From NCBI GenBank assembly GCA_036250195.1, contig JAVHZZ010000003.1:328562194-328626193 (forward strand): DNA of 64,000 nt, in the 5' to 3' direction. The notes beneath the pieces are model-generated. The model ran no database searches, was not told where the DNA came from, and saw only the letters and a program-made list of their open reading frames with translations. A program made the position numbers and the translations under genes. This stretch comes from Mixophyes australis. Taxonomy: Eukaryota; Chordata; Amphibia; Anura; Limnodynastidae. This document shows positions 45,289 through 55,680 of the stretch, one piece after another; within the stretch, counting starts at the first letter, position 1; every line of letters begins with the position of its first letter.

Positions 45289-47409
45289 GTGACAGGATGG
45301 ACCGCCTATGCCACCCTGTCTGTTGTTGCTGGGAGCCAGCTGGGCTTACTTTGCCACTGTCACCTTTCCTTATTCCAAATACGCCCCTCCTGTCATTGCT
45401 GGGGTACCCCATTGCTGGTGTACTTGGGGTGGTACTCCGGACCTCTTACTATGGATCAGGGTTGCTGTGGATGGATCCCCCCTAGCCTATCACACTGACC
45501 AGAGCTGCAGAGTAACAGGCAGAGCGGTGGTACCGGAGAAGCTGGGTCAAACCTCAGAAACAGCCAGAGAATGGATTAGATTTATGGTCTAATCTGCAGG
45601 TCACAGGATTACAGCAATATTGAAGAAGTTGTTAAGCAGAGTCTTGAAGCAAAGTGATGCGTATTTGCTCTCACACTGGTTGAAGGTACCAGGTGATCAG
45701 GTCAGATGGAACATCAGAATGATATATTTCAGTGTACAAGACAGTGCTTTTTACAGTGATTTGGACACAGGTTATTTTTAGAATCAAGATCCAATGTGTT
45801 TATACAAACATGGATTTACATGCATTTCAAAGCTAACAATATTTACACTTATCTGTGATATCTTAAAACCTTGCTGTGATATCTTGCATCTTACAGTGAA
45901 GAGCAAGTCTAATTACATCTTTCTATGACCCTCACACATCAAAAGGTCTAATTAGCATGATATTAGCATGAGTTTTTTCTTCCATTAGTTGCAGAATACA
46001 CATTTCTTCCAAAGAAAAGAATTCCCCAGGAAAAGTTGTAAACTCCAAACAAGACATTTCCTTACACCAAGATATACAAATGGCTTTCACAACAAAGGCT
46101 TATTGTATCAGATATATACATCAGAAATAAGGCATTTCCTCTAGAAAGGTTAAAACAGAAAAAACTAATTTTCTCCCCCTTGTTTCAGAAATTAAATATT
46201 TCCCTTACCAAAATATACACAATATCAAAAATAAATGCATGTGCAATTATATAAATAAGCGAACAAGCAAATAACACAGAACTTGCTGACATGCGCCAAC
46301 ACCAGAAATCAGAGCGAGGGAGTAGACTTTGCAATAATTATCAAAAATAACTCCTATCGAGAAAAGTCTTTCTGGAGGTCTTCAAATAGGTTTCCTGGGT
46401 GTGGAGGATGTTTCAGTTCTTCTATAATGATTGAAGTCAGTTCACCCGTAGTTCATATAGCGGCATAAAAAATAGAAAGAAAACAAAAAGAAGCAGCACA
46501 TAGTGCGATCTGTAGACCAATCACATAAAGGAATAGAAACCCTTCACAACTAAACAGTGCATCGATAGTAATGAGATCAAGCACCACGTGAAATCGATAA
46601 TCTTCTTAACCCCTTAGGGTATGTACTTACTAGACACAAACCGATAAAACAGCCTGTAGATATCATAGAGTGGAATCGTCTTATAACATCATTCTGATAT
46701 AGAGTGTCACTTCTTCTGATCTTCTAGCTTATGACCAATAGGATTCTTCCCATGTTTGCTCATTTCTGAAGACAAATCCATCACATCTACTTTTGCTTTT
46801 TGGAGTGTAGATCAGCAGACTAATCCACAATGCGAGAGTTACAAATAAACAAATGTATCTTTTCTTCCATCACAATACTTCCAGAAAGGAAAGGTTGAGC
46901 CTTGCATCCCATTCACATAGTGACTTAACTGCTGTGTGCAGAGCCTGCATGTCTGTTGCTTTTGTTACTGGAAATCAAGGAACAGCGCCACTTGCTGCAG
47001 AGATCTCAGCCCAGACTGGTGTGAGGATGGCTTCTTGCTTCCAGGCTCACTGACTTCAATCATTATAGAAGAACTGAAACATCCTCCACACCCAGGAAAC
47101 CTATCTGAAGACCTCCAAAAAGACTTTTCTCGATAGGAGTTATTTTTGATAATTATTGCAAAGTCTACTCCCTCGCTCTGATTTCTGGTGTTGGCGCATG
47201 TCAGCAAGTTCTGTTTTATTTGCTTGTTCTGTTATTGGTATGGTTTGGTGTTACCTACTTTGAATTTGCTACAAGCCGCTTTCTGATTGTATCATTGTTG
47301 CGCCATTTTTGGATTTTGTATACTTTGTTTTGCAATATAAATAAGCGCCCTGCACTATTTACTTTAAATAATTTTATACCATAAGTTATTTATAAGTGAT
47401 CCAGTCACA
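45289..47409 (-). mobile_element. Solo LTR, copy 1, interrupted by a 1.07-kb insertion
   Basis: The segments 45289-46261 and 47348-47409 together match the reverse complement of 57986-59482. Shared blocks include CAGTGTACAAGACAGTGCTT, AAGGTTAAAACAGAAAAAA and GCCCTGC(A/G)CTATTT. In sense (minus) orientation the ends read GTGACTGG and CCTGTCAC. No gag-pol-env sequence and no second LTR are present. It is a lone LTR left by recombination between two LTRs, or an LTR-like non-autonomous element. Both flanks are trinucleotide repeat, hiding any target duplication. Confidence 0.7.
46262..47334. mobile_element. 1.07-kb insertion with inverted arms and 13-bp TSD
   Basis: The LTR sequence ATATAAATAAGCG is present on both sides (46249-46261 and 47335-47347), a 13-bp target-site duplication. 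That length suits a target-primed retroelement better than a DNA transposon. Arms 46262-46441 and 47049-47228 are inverted copies of about 180 bp sharing AACTTGCTGACATGCGCCAA and TATCGAGAAAAGTC. The 600-bp centre is unlike either arm and no domain was found in it. The right arm continues past the repeat to 47334. Similar open frames of about 60 codons on opposite strands are caused by the arms. Confidence 0.65.
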
Positions 47410-47423
47410 ATTATTATTATTAT

Positions 47424-47475
<52 letters not shown>

Positions 47476-47500
47476 GCAATAATAATAATAATAAACCTAA
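47410..47500. repeat. (ATT)n/(AAT)n microsatellite, right part of a split array
   Basis: ATT then AAT trinucleotides directly after the LTR boundary. Its partner is 45241-45288. Confidence 0.95.
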
Positions 47501-48854
47501 TTAAACTATATGATTCACATTAGTTTACACATATTTTAATTTTGTATATATATTTTTATATTAATTTTAAAGTTACAATAATTATTTATGAATCATCATT
47601 ATTAAATAAATAGGATGGTCACACAATAGCAGCTGGAATATATGTAGCCCCATTACTATGGTTGGGCAATAACCAGACGTACAACAAATTAAATTAAATT
47701 AGCATTGGTTAACTGCATTTTTAGCCAGGAATGCGACCTTTGATGATATCAGTTTTTTTTCATACAACTTTTGTAGTTATGGAGGATCACACATTTTGTA
47801 ATTTCAGGCCAAACAGTATACGTTGGTCAATGAAATCACCACATATGTGACCAGAATAACAAATAGAAAATAAGGATAATGATGACATTTATACCTTGGT
47901 GTTCAGCCTCTGAATAAGCATATAAAACAGTCACATAACATATAATACACTCTCCTTATACCATCATCAGAGATCTATGTAAACTCCAAGTGCTGCTTTT
48001 CTATTCCGGGTAGAGATGTTGATGTTTATCTTGAAATTTTACTGTCAGAGATATTTTAAAGGTGTTTATTGACATTGAGTTTCCTACAAGTTATTCTCAT
48101 AGTCATCCATCAACTCATCAAGCAATAAATGGCTTTAAGACAACAAGTGCTGCATAAACTAACGTCCCTATATTTCATGTTTTATCCACTACAGTGATTA
48201 GCTTTATCAACAGGTGACAAATAGTATTTCTTAGTGACATTTACAGGAATTACAATAGGAGGTGAGTAATCTACTTAAATGTAAATTGTTCTTATAACAT
48301 CCATCACTGCGCTATGTCATATATATTATGTCTATAATCATATTCAATCTGCTGATCAAAGGGGTGAAACGAGATGTTTGCTATTAAACTCTGTGACAGT
48401 GCTTTCACAATGATGGGAAACATGATGGTGTTTCACCTAGAGCTGTATATCTAATGACACAATGTTTCCATTATCCACAGCAACTTCACATATAGCTTTA
48501 AGGCAGGAGAATGGTAATCTACTTTATGACAGAAATGCACATTTTTCAGTGGCATTACAATTGACTACCAGTTTGAAATGTAATGTAACATTCATAGTTG
48601 TAATATTTCTGTGCTCTATTTGAATACAATATAATATAATGTGGTGAAACAAGTTTTTTGACATATAGAATTATGAAAACGTATTTTTAGAATGTTCACC
48701 ACATAATAACAATATCTGCATATTACTTCAATGAGCGATCCTGATTTCAGTTAAGTTCTTTTTTTTGTCACGTTATCTTATCCAAAGGTGTTGAATATAT
48801 TTCTATTTTGCATTGATTTATTTGCAATTTCTAGAAGATCGTTAGTAATTTATA
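47501..48854. other. AT-rich DNA, no recognised gene
   Basis: Contains CTGATCAAAGGGGTGAAAC at 48352-48370, with both hammerhead core boxes but no stem II. It may be a decayed relative of the neighbouring element. Otherwise unclassified. Confidence 0.4.
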
Positions 48855-49875
48855 TGTAGCAAACCAACCAGGTTTGAGAAGTTGTGCAGTTGTGTTATGA
48901 TGTGTGAGTGGTGTGGTTGGGACTAAGGAAGTAAATGATGGATGTATCAATAATCTTTGTAGATTGAGTCTAATTTTTTCACATCCTATGCAAAGCCGAA
49001 TGTACGATTTATCAATGTAGGGATGTAACAGTTCTTGTAGTATACATCCGTAGTGCTTGTGGATCTCTGTGTAGTCATATCAGTTCTTCTTGACCTGTAG
49101 GTGAGACGGGGGGGTGTAGAGGGAGAGGGGAAAGGAGGGAGTGTGTTATGCCTTGCGGGAGGCTTAATGCAAATAGCTCAGTAGGTCTATAGCTGGGTGC
49201 AGATATTTGAGTACAGATAATGGGGAAGTTAAATGTTTGTAACTGTGGAGTTAGATAGTAGAGAGGATGTAAGATTGAGGCAGATAGTATAAGATGGACC
49301 ATGTGGAGCAGAGCAAGTAGAAGGTTTTGATAAGAATAATGTTAAGAATACAGCCCTGGTGGTCTAGGGTTGCTGTCCTTTGGTATTATAGCTCAAAAAT
49401 GTTTAATGCCCAGGGATCTGTGCATGTATATCGTGTATACAACTAAATATTGAAGAATAGATTTTGTGTAATAGCAGCAAGCGTGTGCAGGCTTTTTGCT
49501 TACGTCCAGATATAAAATGACTGCTGGAACGCAGATCAAGGGCTGTGGAACACATGATCTGAATCTGCTTTCCGATTGCTTACTGCTTTTCTCCTGGGCT
49601 TTTGGTGGCCTACTGGGGTGCTTGGAGTGGTGTGGGGCAGTGATAGTATCCAAAGCGTTTCGTCCGATGTCCCATCAGACCTTTTCCTTTACTACCCAAA
49701 GACCCACAAGGACTACAGATATACACTACAAAGAAAATCGTTACATCTCTAAATGGATAACTGATACACCCAGCATTTGTATAGGCTATCTATAAATTAC
49801 TTTCTTACACCCAAGCACACCATTCACACACCATAAGAAAACCACACAACTTCTCAACCCAGTTGGTTTCCTACA
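48855..49875. mobile_element. Element with long inverted arms, Penelope-like candidate
   Basis: The left arm (48855 to about 49100) starts TGTAGCAAACCAACCAGG, and the right arm (about 49640-49875) is its diverged inverted copy. They share GAGAAGTTGTG, GATGTAAC and GTAGTGTATATCTGTAGTCC-like blocks over about 235 bp. On the minus strand the right arm carries CTGATGGGACATCGGACGAAAC, two hammerhead core boxes with a damaged stem II (see the separate entry). Inverted terminal segments of this kind occur in Penelope-like elements (pLTRs), but no reverse transcriptase or GIY-YIG domain was seen. Confidence 0.45.
49655..49682 (-). ncRNA. Degraded hammerhead-like core in the right arm
   Basis: On the minus strand GTCTGATGG is followed by GACATCGGAC and GAAACGC. 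The CTGATG box and GAAAC box are in hammerhead order, but the intervening bases no longer form a clear stem II. A decayed hammerhead is the reading I favour; coincidence is possible. Confidence 0.25.
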
Positions 49876-51339
49876 TACAGGTAAGTCCTCTCCCCTATTG
49901 TTTTTCTCATTTCCATAGATTTCAACACAAGACAGCACTACTTGCACAATGAAAATTACAACACTTCAACTAGCGCAGGTAGTCCTAAACCCTTTTCAAA
50001 TCCATTAGTAATTTTTATTCATTGATTAACTTAAGGATAAAATAATTGCAAACTGTTGAGATTTCTAAATAATATCATTTGGAATTTAATGTCCACCACA
50101 ATGTATGCTTTTGCCATTTATGCAACTGTGCATCACCTTCAGAAAGATCATTCTGAGTTGTGTTAGATAGATGTGGGGATAACAGGGCAGAAGTAGCAAG
50201 AAAATATCAGATGCTAGAGATGGTAAGTTATGCTCTGAAATACTGGGACTGAGAGACATAGTGGGAACAAAAGGCAGAAGAGCAAGAAAGAGTAAACTTT
50301 GCCGGGATTACTCTGAGGGGATAGTGAGAAAGGCAAATGTTGGAAAGCCAAAATGGATAGTTCAACTGGCAAGGGTTGAAGGGTAGCTAGCCAATGCCGG
50401 AACTGGAAAAAGACAAGGTTCGACAGATATGATAGAAAAATAATTAACACAGGAACTAGATAGAGAGATGTGCCTGACACTCAAACCAGTAGCAGATAAC
50501 TAGGGTTCTTGCTTCAACATGCTGTTGGGTCTATAGCAGATCTATTTTCCTTCTGGTGGTGTTCTCAGGTTATCGCAAGCCTCAGGGCTTACATGCATGA
50601 GAACCAGGAATCTTCACTAGAAGTAAGAAAGTAACATTAGCAGTACAAAGACTAGATAGCGGAAAAATAATGCCTAGTATGGATAACCAGAGCAAAACAT
50701 GGATAACATCTGTTTGAGACCACATATGCAAGACAGCACAAAGGAAGTACATAGCAGACAAAGCCATAAAAATAAATATACATGGTTTAAGACAGAATTG
50801 AATTACACTCAAATTAGCAGGAGAGAACAAGAACGAAGATGGAAATATAAGATTATAGGAAGTAGGTAAGCATTATAGAGCATCAGTATAAGGTGGTGTC
50901 TGGAAGCTAGAACAAGAGTCAACATATAAAATTAAGCAGCAAGGTCTTGGTGTTACAAAGGATTTCAACAGGTCTAGAGCCATCTGAGAGGGTTTGAAAA
51001 GAATGAGCAGCTGGACCTTGTCGTCAGCAAGGATTTCACACAATTTGTAGAAAAGACAGAAGAAAAAGCACAGAAATGAAATTCACCAACAATATCATCC
51101 TACTTGGCCTTGCAGCTGAGTAACAGATTAACAGACTATAGATGGAAAAGGTCCTGGGTTGACACTAAGACAGTATCTGTAAATATTTAATGTAGATCTA
51201 CTATATATTCTACCAGATCTGTGTTCACATCCAAATACCCAACTGGGTTAGGAAGTTTATTTAATATACATATATTTATTAAAAGATTATCTGTTAGATG
51301 CCTTCCTGGGGAAAATACCTACCTTTAATTATCCATCTC

Positions 51340-51342
<3 letters not shown>
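49876..51342. other. Unclassified sequence, no recognised gene
   Basis: Purine-rich plus strand in 50150-51100. Open frames on the minus strand at 50214-50480 and 50582-50830 are hydrophobic because of this bias; no domain is recognised. Confidence 0.45.

Positions 51343-51394
<52 letters not shown>
51343..51394. repeat. (TA)n microsatellite
   Basis: About 50 bp of TA. Confidence 0.95.
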
Positions 51395-51397
<3 letters not shown>

Positions 51398-51674
51398 CCA
51401 ACAAAATCAGGTCTGCAACTGAAGACTGAAACAATAGTGATTTGGAGTTTGCAGAAAAATGATTGGTGCTGCTTTTAAGTTGTCTTTTTACAATCCGGTT
51501 TAATTTTTGCCATAGTCAAAGGATGCAAACCTTGTTGTTTCATGCGCCAGAGGGTATATTTTAAAGTTTAATATTCCTCCTTAGCTGTGTGCTCTGCAAA
51601 TGAAAGAGTTAACATCTAATGAGAACTCTGCACTGAATGACTGCATGGAAAATATGCTGTTCAAACAAGCTCAA

Positions 51675-51729
51675 ACTCCAAAAACATACTGGTAGATTAA
51701 TTGGCTGCAATTAAAAATTGACCCTAGTC

Positions 51730-51795
<66 letters not shown>

Positions 51796-51928
51796 TGTAT
51801 GTGTATATAGTAGGGAATTTAGACTGTAAGCTCCAATGGGGCAGGGACTGATGTGAATGAGTTCTCTGTACAGCGCTGCGGAATTAGTGGCGCTATATAA
51901 ATAAATGATGATGATGATGATGATGATG
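51675..51928 (+). mobile_element. tRNA-derived SINE, 3' part with internal microsatellite
   Basis: Begins within the body (CCAAAAACATACTGGTAGAT) and runs to GGCGCTATATAAATAAATGA and a (TGA)n tail of seven or eight units. A CTGT, GT and GA compound microsatellite has expanded in the middle (51725-51797). The head is missing. Confidence 0.88.
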
Positions 51929-53646
51929 AAGCTCAGTTTTTAACATTGTCATTTCCAGAGTGTATATAATAGGGAACTATGATGGAGATATGTGAAATTA
52001 ATCACAAAAATGGCAGTCAAAATGGCATGAACGATTAATGGAATAATCCCCAAAATATGGTTTCTAAGTTCTTGGAGTGTATTTCTGCTGTTCCTGACAT
52101 AATATATTGGTGTGCTCTTATTCCGGTATCTGCAATTTAGAAAAAGAGGCTAATTCTACCTGTATTCCATCACAACTACTATAAGTCTGCTGAAGTCTGC
52201 AAAATATATATTATGCGTATTTACAAGGCAACCTTTTGAACCTACGTATGCACTGCGCATATACTGTACATAGATGCACACTCATAAAATTTAGAACTTT
52301 ACCTGGCTTTTTATGACGTGTCACGCTGACACATACAAGATGACACTCACACATTTTTCTGGTATTGGAATAATATTCTAATACAATTCCAATTCTCCCT
52401 TGGCGATCTATAACCCTAATCTAACATAGTTCAACTCTTTAATAGAGAGTCCAGCATCAATCAACCCACCTACAGGAAGCACATGGCTTTTAAATTTTTA
52501 AGCTCCTCTTCAGCTTTATCCAAATTGACAGATGTCAACCCCATGTCTTCCTCAATCTTAGTCTGCAACCTCCCACCTTCTCTAGATAAGAATAATCAGA
52601 ACATGTGCTCTGCTTTGCATGTCTACAAGGCATCATTACAGCCACGCCCTGGAGCCAGCAAGCTGTGAGAGAAGACTCTCTTATAAATGCACATAGTTTG
52701 CCATTTACTTTACCGATAGATATATAGATGTATAGATAAATAGATAGAGTATATACATATACTATAACACTAATATATATTAGAACGACTTTCTGCTGCT
52801 TGCCTCTGCTCCAATCCAGCAATTTCCTTCTGCAAAGCTGGTTCTTTGAGTTTGAATACTCAGATTCATGAAGGCATAAAAGTTTTATGACTGGATGTAT
52901 ATATATTAGTGTTGTAATCTTGCTAATTAAAGAGGCACCACTATAAAAACTCAATAGCGCCACTTCCACTTGTACAACTGTTTTAAATCTCCCACTTAAC
53001 ATGAACTGCTGTTTCACTCTACTGACCAAAGCCCCTCCTCTACCCAAAACCAGAGAGGTGAGCCACTCTGTTGACCATTAGCTGTTTAATGACATTGTGA
53101 ATGAGGTTGTCTGTGTGCAGGTCATGGACGTGGTGAAATAAGTATGCAGGATCTTTGCATAATCAGGAATATGGTCTTTAGTGGCAGCAGCTACTGCTGT
53201 AGGAAAAGCCAGTATAAGGGTCCCTGGGGTTACGAATGGAGAGAGAAGGACGAGTTCCATTCATCAGGCCTATTTCAGTGCTTCCAACATATCACACACT
53301 CTGCTGGTAATCAGGAATTGCACCTGATGAGGTGTTGTTAAAAAGATGCTCGACAGTTCCCTCAGTCTCTCACCACCAGGAGAATAGGTCAGATGCCTGT
53401 TGAGAGACACTGCAATTTGTTACTAGTAAATGCTATTATTTTTTGTGCGTGGAACATTAAGTCCTTCACTATAGAGAGGGTATTCCTGCCGTATTAATTA
53501 GAAGCTAGACAGGCTAGGACTTCACTTTCTGCTTTGTCTATTTTGATCCCGGTAAATAAAACTAGCTGAGGCTACATGAACCAGGGCACTGGACTGGTGA
53601 GATATATTTAGCTGATGCGTGTGAAGTGCAGCCGTTTATCCCAGGA
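51929..53646. other. Unclassified sequence
   Basis: A 170-codon minus-strand frame (52535-53047) is the longest in this part but shows no domain and crosses a TA/TAGA-rich stretch at 52720-52780. The AACACTAATATATATTAG block near 52767 has an inverted partner near 52897. The stretch 53020-53420 has balanced composition and could be part of an old gene or regulatory segment; I recognise no product. Confidence 0.4.
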
Positions 53647-53647
53647 A

Positions 53648-53675
53648 ACTATATATATATATATATATATATATA
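53648..53675. repeat. (TA)n microsatellite
   Basis: Short TA run. Confidence 0.9.
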
Positions 53676-54351
53676 CACTGTATATATAATCACCCAATGC
53701 AATCTGAACATATGACATTGTAAGGAGGGATCTTTTAAATACTCTTTTAATGGGATAGGCTACAATTACTTTAAGGATATTGGTTGAGAAAGGAAATAAA
53801 CCAATGCACCACTGTAATGTATACACAAATCTTTTAGGTAAATATTAACATTATTGAGATTATTATTACTATTATTATATGCCCCAAGCTTACATACCCA
53901 TGCTTAGTCTAGCCTTCTCCAAGGTTTATATGGACCAAGGCAGCAGAGGGATATAGTAAAATTATGCAAGGAAGCAACAGTCTATAGAGTGGGCTTATTG
54001 TTGTGTATTACGAAACACAAAATAATTTGAACTCATTTAATAATATTAGTTTTCAGGGATTCCATTAAAGTTGCTAAGACAAGTTACTTGAGTCCAGACA
54101 GTAATCAACAGAACTCTGATTGTTTTTCTGCCTCTCTGTATTTCCCTAATATCTTTGTTGCAATTGAAAATCTTCCTATAAAGAAAGATGTGCTAGTGTG
54201 AAAGTAGGAAGGAATATAAGGAAGAAATCATAAGAGTGAAGAGTTATAGAAGTGAGATATTATACAAACTTAAAAGCTTTATCAGTATATTATTTATGCT
54301 GTGCCAACATAATATTTAATGCTTTATCAAAAAATGTTTATTCATTTATAT
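53676..54351. other. AT-rich DNA, no recognised feature
   Basis: Nothing recognised. Confidence 0.5.
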
Positions 54352-54570
54352 TAGTCCCTGTCCCAGTAGAATGTAAGATCTAAAGTACAAACAAACACTA
54401 ACCTACCAGTATGTTTTTGTACTGTGGAGGGAAGCCAGGGCACCCATAGGATACACATGCAAACATTCCGAGAACATATAAGCTCCACACAGATATTGCC
54501 TTGCTATGAATATAGCCCATGCCCCAGTCCTATGAGGCAGCAATGTTAACCCCTGTGCCACATGCCACCC
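54352..54570 (-). mobile_element. tRNA-derived SINE, diverged copy
   Basis: A more diverged member: TAGTCCCTGTCCCAGTAGAA, CCTACCAGTATGTTTTTGTA, AGCTCCACACAGAT and the head complement ending GCCACATGCCACCC. The tail is missing. Its divergence suggests that it is the oldest copy here. Confidence 0.78.
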
Positions 54571-54639
54571 TATCATGTGCATTTACAACAGGTGCTAAGT
54601 GCAATAAAAAAAAATAAAACAGAACCTACATTGTCCAGA

Positions 54640-55680
54640 GAGCCTTTGGAGACGGGTCGTCGGGTGGTTGAGGGGGAAGGAGGTCTAATTATTAAATATA
54701 GGGGCTATTAATTTAATGTTGGGCTGGTTGTGGTAAAATAGGCAAAGTGGGTCTGATATATTAAGTAACATAAATGCAGATACGTGCCACAATTTGCGAA
54801 AATCGCTCTTGCCATCCCCAGAACCGGACCCTACGCCAGTGAACGCAGAAACATCCGATTAATCTTCAAGATCAGCGTAATCTTTTTACAGTCTACGATT
54901 TCATAGGTGGAACGGGGTGGTGAAGGGGCGTGTGCATGTTTTGAATGTACAATAATTGCGTGCCACGCTCGAGCACATGCAGCAGCAGCTGATTCAGGAT
55001 TTGGGCATCTCAAAGGTACATGTCTTTCTGTCGTATCACTTGCACCAGGTACAGGTCAGGTGTAAGTGCCTATTACTAGTGATGATGGTCGTGTATGTAT
55101 GCTAGAACATGTGTTTGCATTTAGGAGCAACTAGAAAAATGCATGTTATGTACAGTAGAAATTCATAACATCCTAATAAATGTATTTTCTGGAGAAAAAA
55201 TGTTTTTAATGTTTTGCCATTAATGATTGTATTGTTAACAGGTGACATTAATTGATTTTTTTTGTATATTCCAACTATTGGCATTTTATATTCTACATAT
55301 GCATTGGACGTATCCTGCACTCTGATGTCTGACCGGAGCGGACCTAGACACGTATTCAACAAAAGTACCGAATTACGCTAGTATACGTTCATTATGCATG
55401 CTTTAATGAATCAGGCCCAGACTGTTTACTTATTGCTCAACTTTCCAGGATGTGAAGTTACTGTGCCTATCTCTTTCCAAACAGAGCCCAAACATTCCAG
55501 GATCCGGGCAAGCTCCAACTGAGCTTCAGACACCAGCAGCAGTGACAGGTAGTCAAAGCAGCCAGAACATGCAGGAGAGAGCAGCACAGGGTTGGAGGGT
55601 GGATCAGTGCATATTTAGGTCTAGGCACTGCTGCTGGGAGGCAGCATCAACTCACCTCAAGATATAGGGGAGAGCACGCC
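54640..55680. mobile_element. Remnant related to the 12-kb hAT-like element, split by a MITE
   Basis: The left part 54640-54748 has CTATTAATTTAATGTTGGGC and the right part from 55419 has the exon-like AACATTCCAGGATCC block. Both match the interior of 11234-12837 in the same order. The termini are not preserved. The MITE at 54749-55418 separates them. Confidence 0.55.
54749..55418. mobile_element. 670-bp MITE, GGGYCTGATTYATTAA termini
   Basis: The ends are GGGTCTGATATATTAAG and CTTTAATGAATCAGGCCC. It is a longer relative of the 1919 and 37940 copies by termini, and of 17708-18130 by interior. The flanks AGT and AGA are an imperfect 3-bp duplication. The 86-codon minus-strand frame inside has no domain. 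Confidence 0.72.

Noticed and set aside
45289..45600. Three overlapping plus-strand frames suggesting a membrane protein
   Set aside because: They are antisense to a solo LTR whose homologue lies at 59280-59482.
46283..47207. Two similar ~60-codon proteins on opposite strands
   Set aside because: Produced by the inverted arms of one insertion, not a gene pair.
52535..53047. 170-codon minus-strand open frame
   Set aside because: No domain or family resemblance, and its centre is low-complexity Tyr/Ile/Ser sequence from a TA/TAGA-rich stretch.
53078..53341. Possible exon pair around a balanced-composition block
   Set aside because: Open frames on both strands, no recognised protein, no convincing splice sites; kept only as an unclassified stretch.
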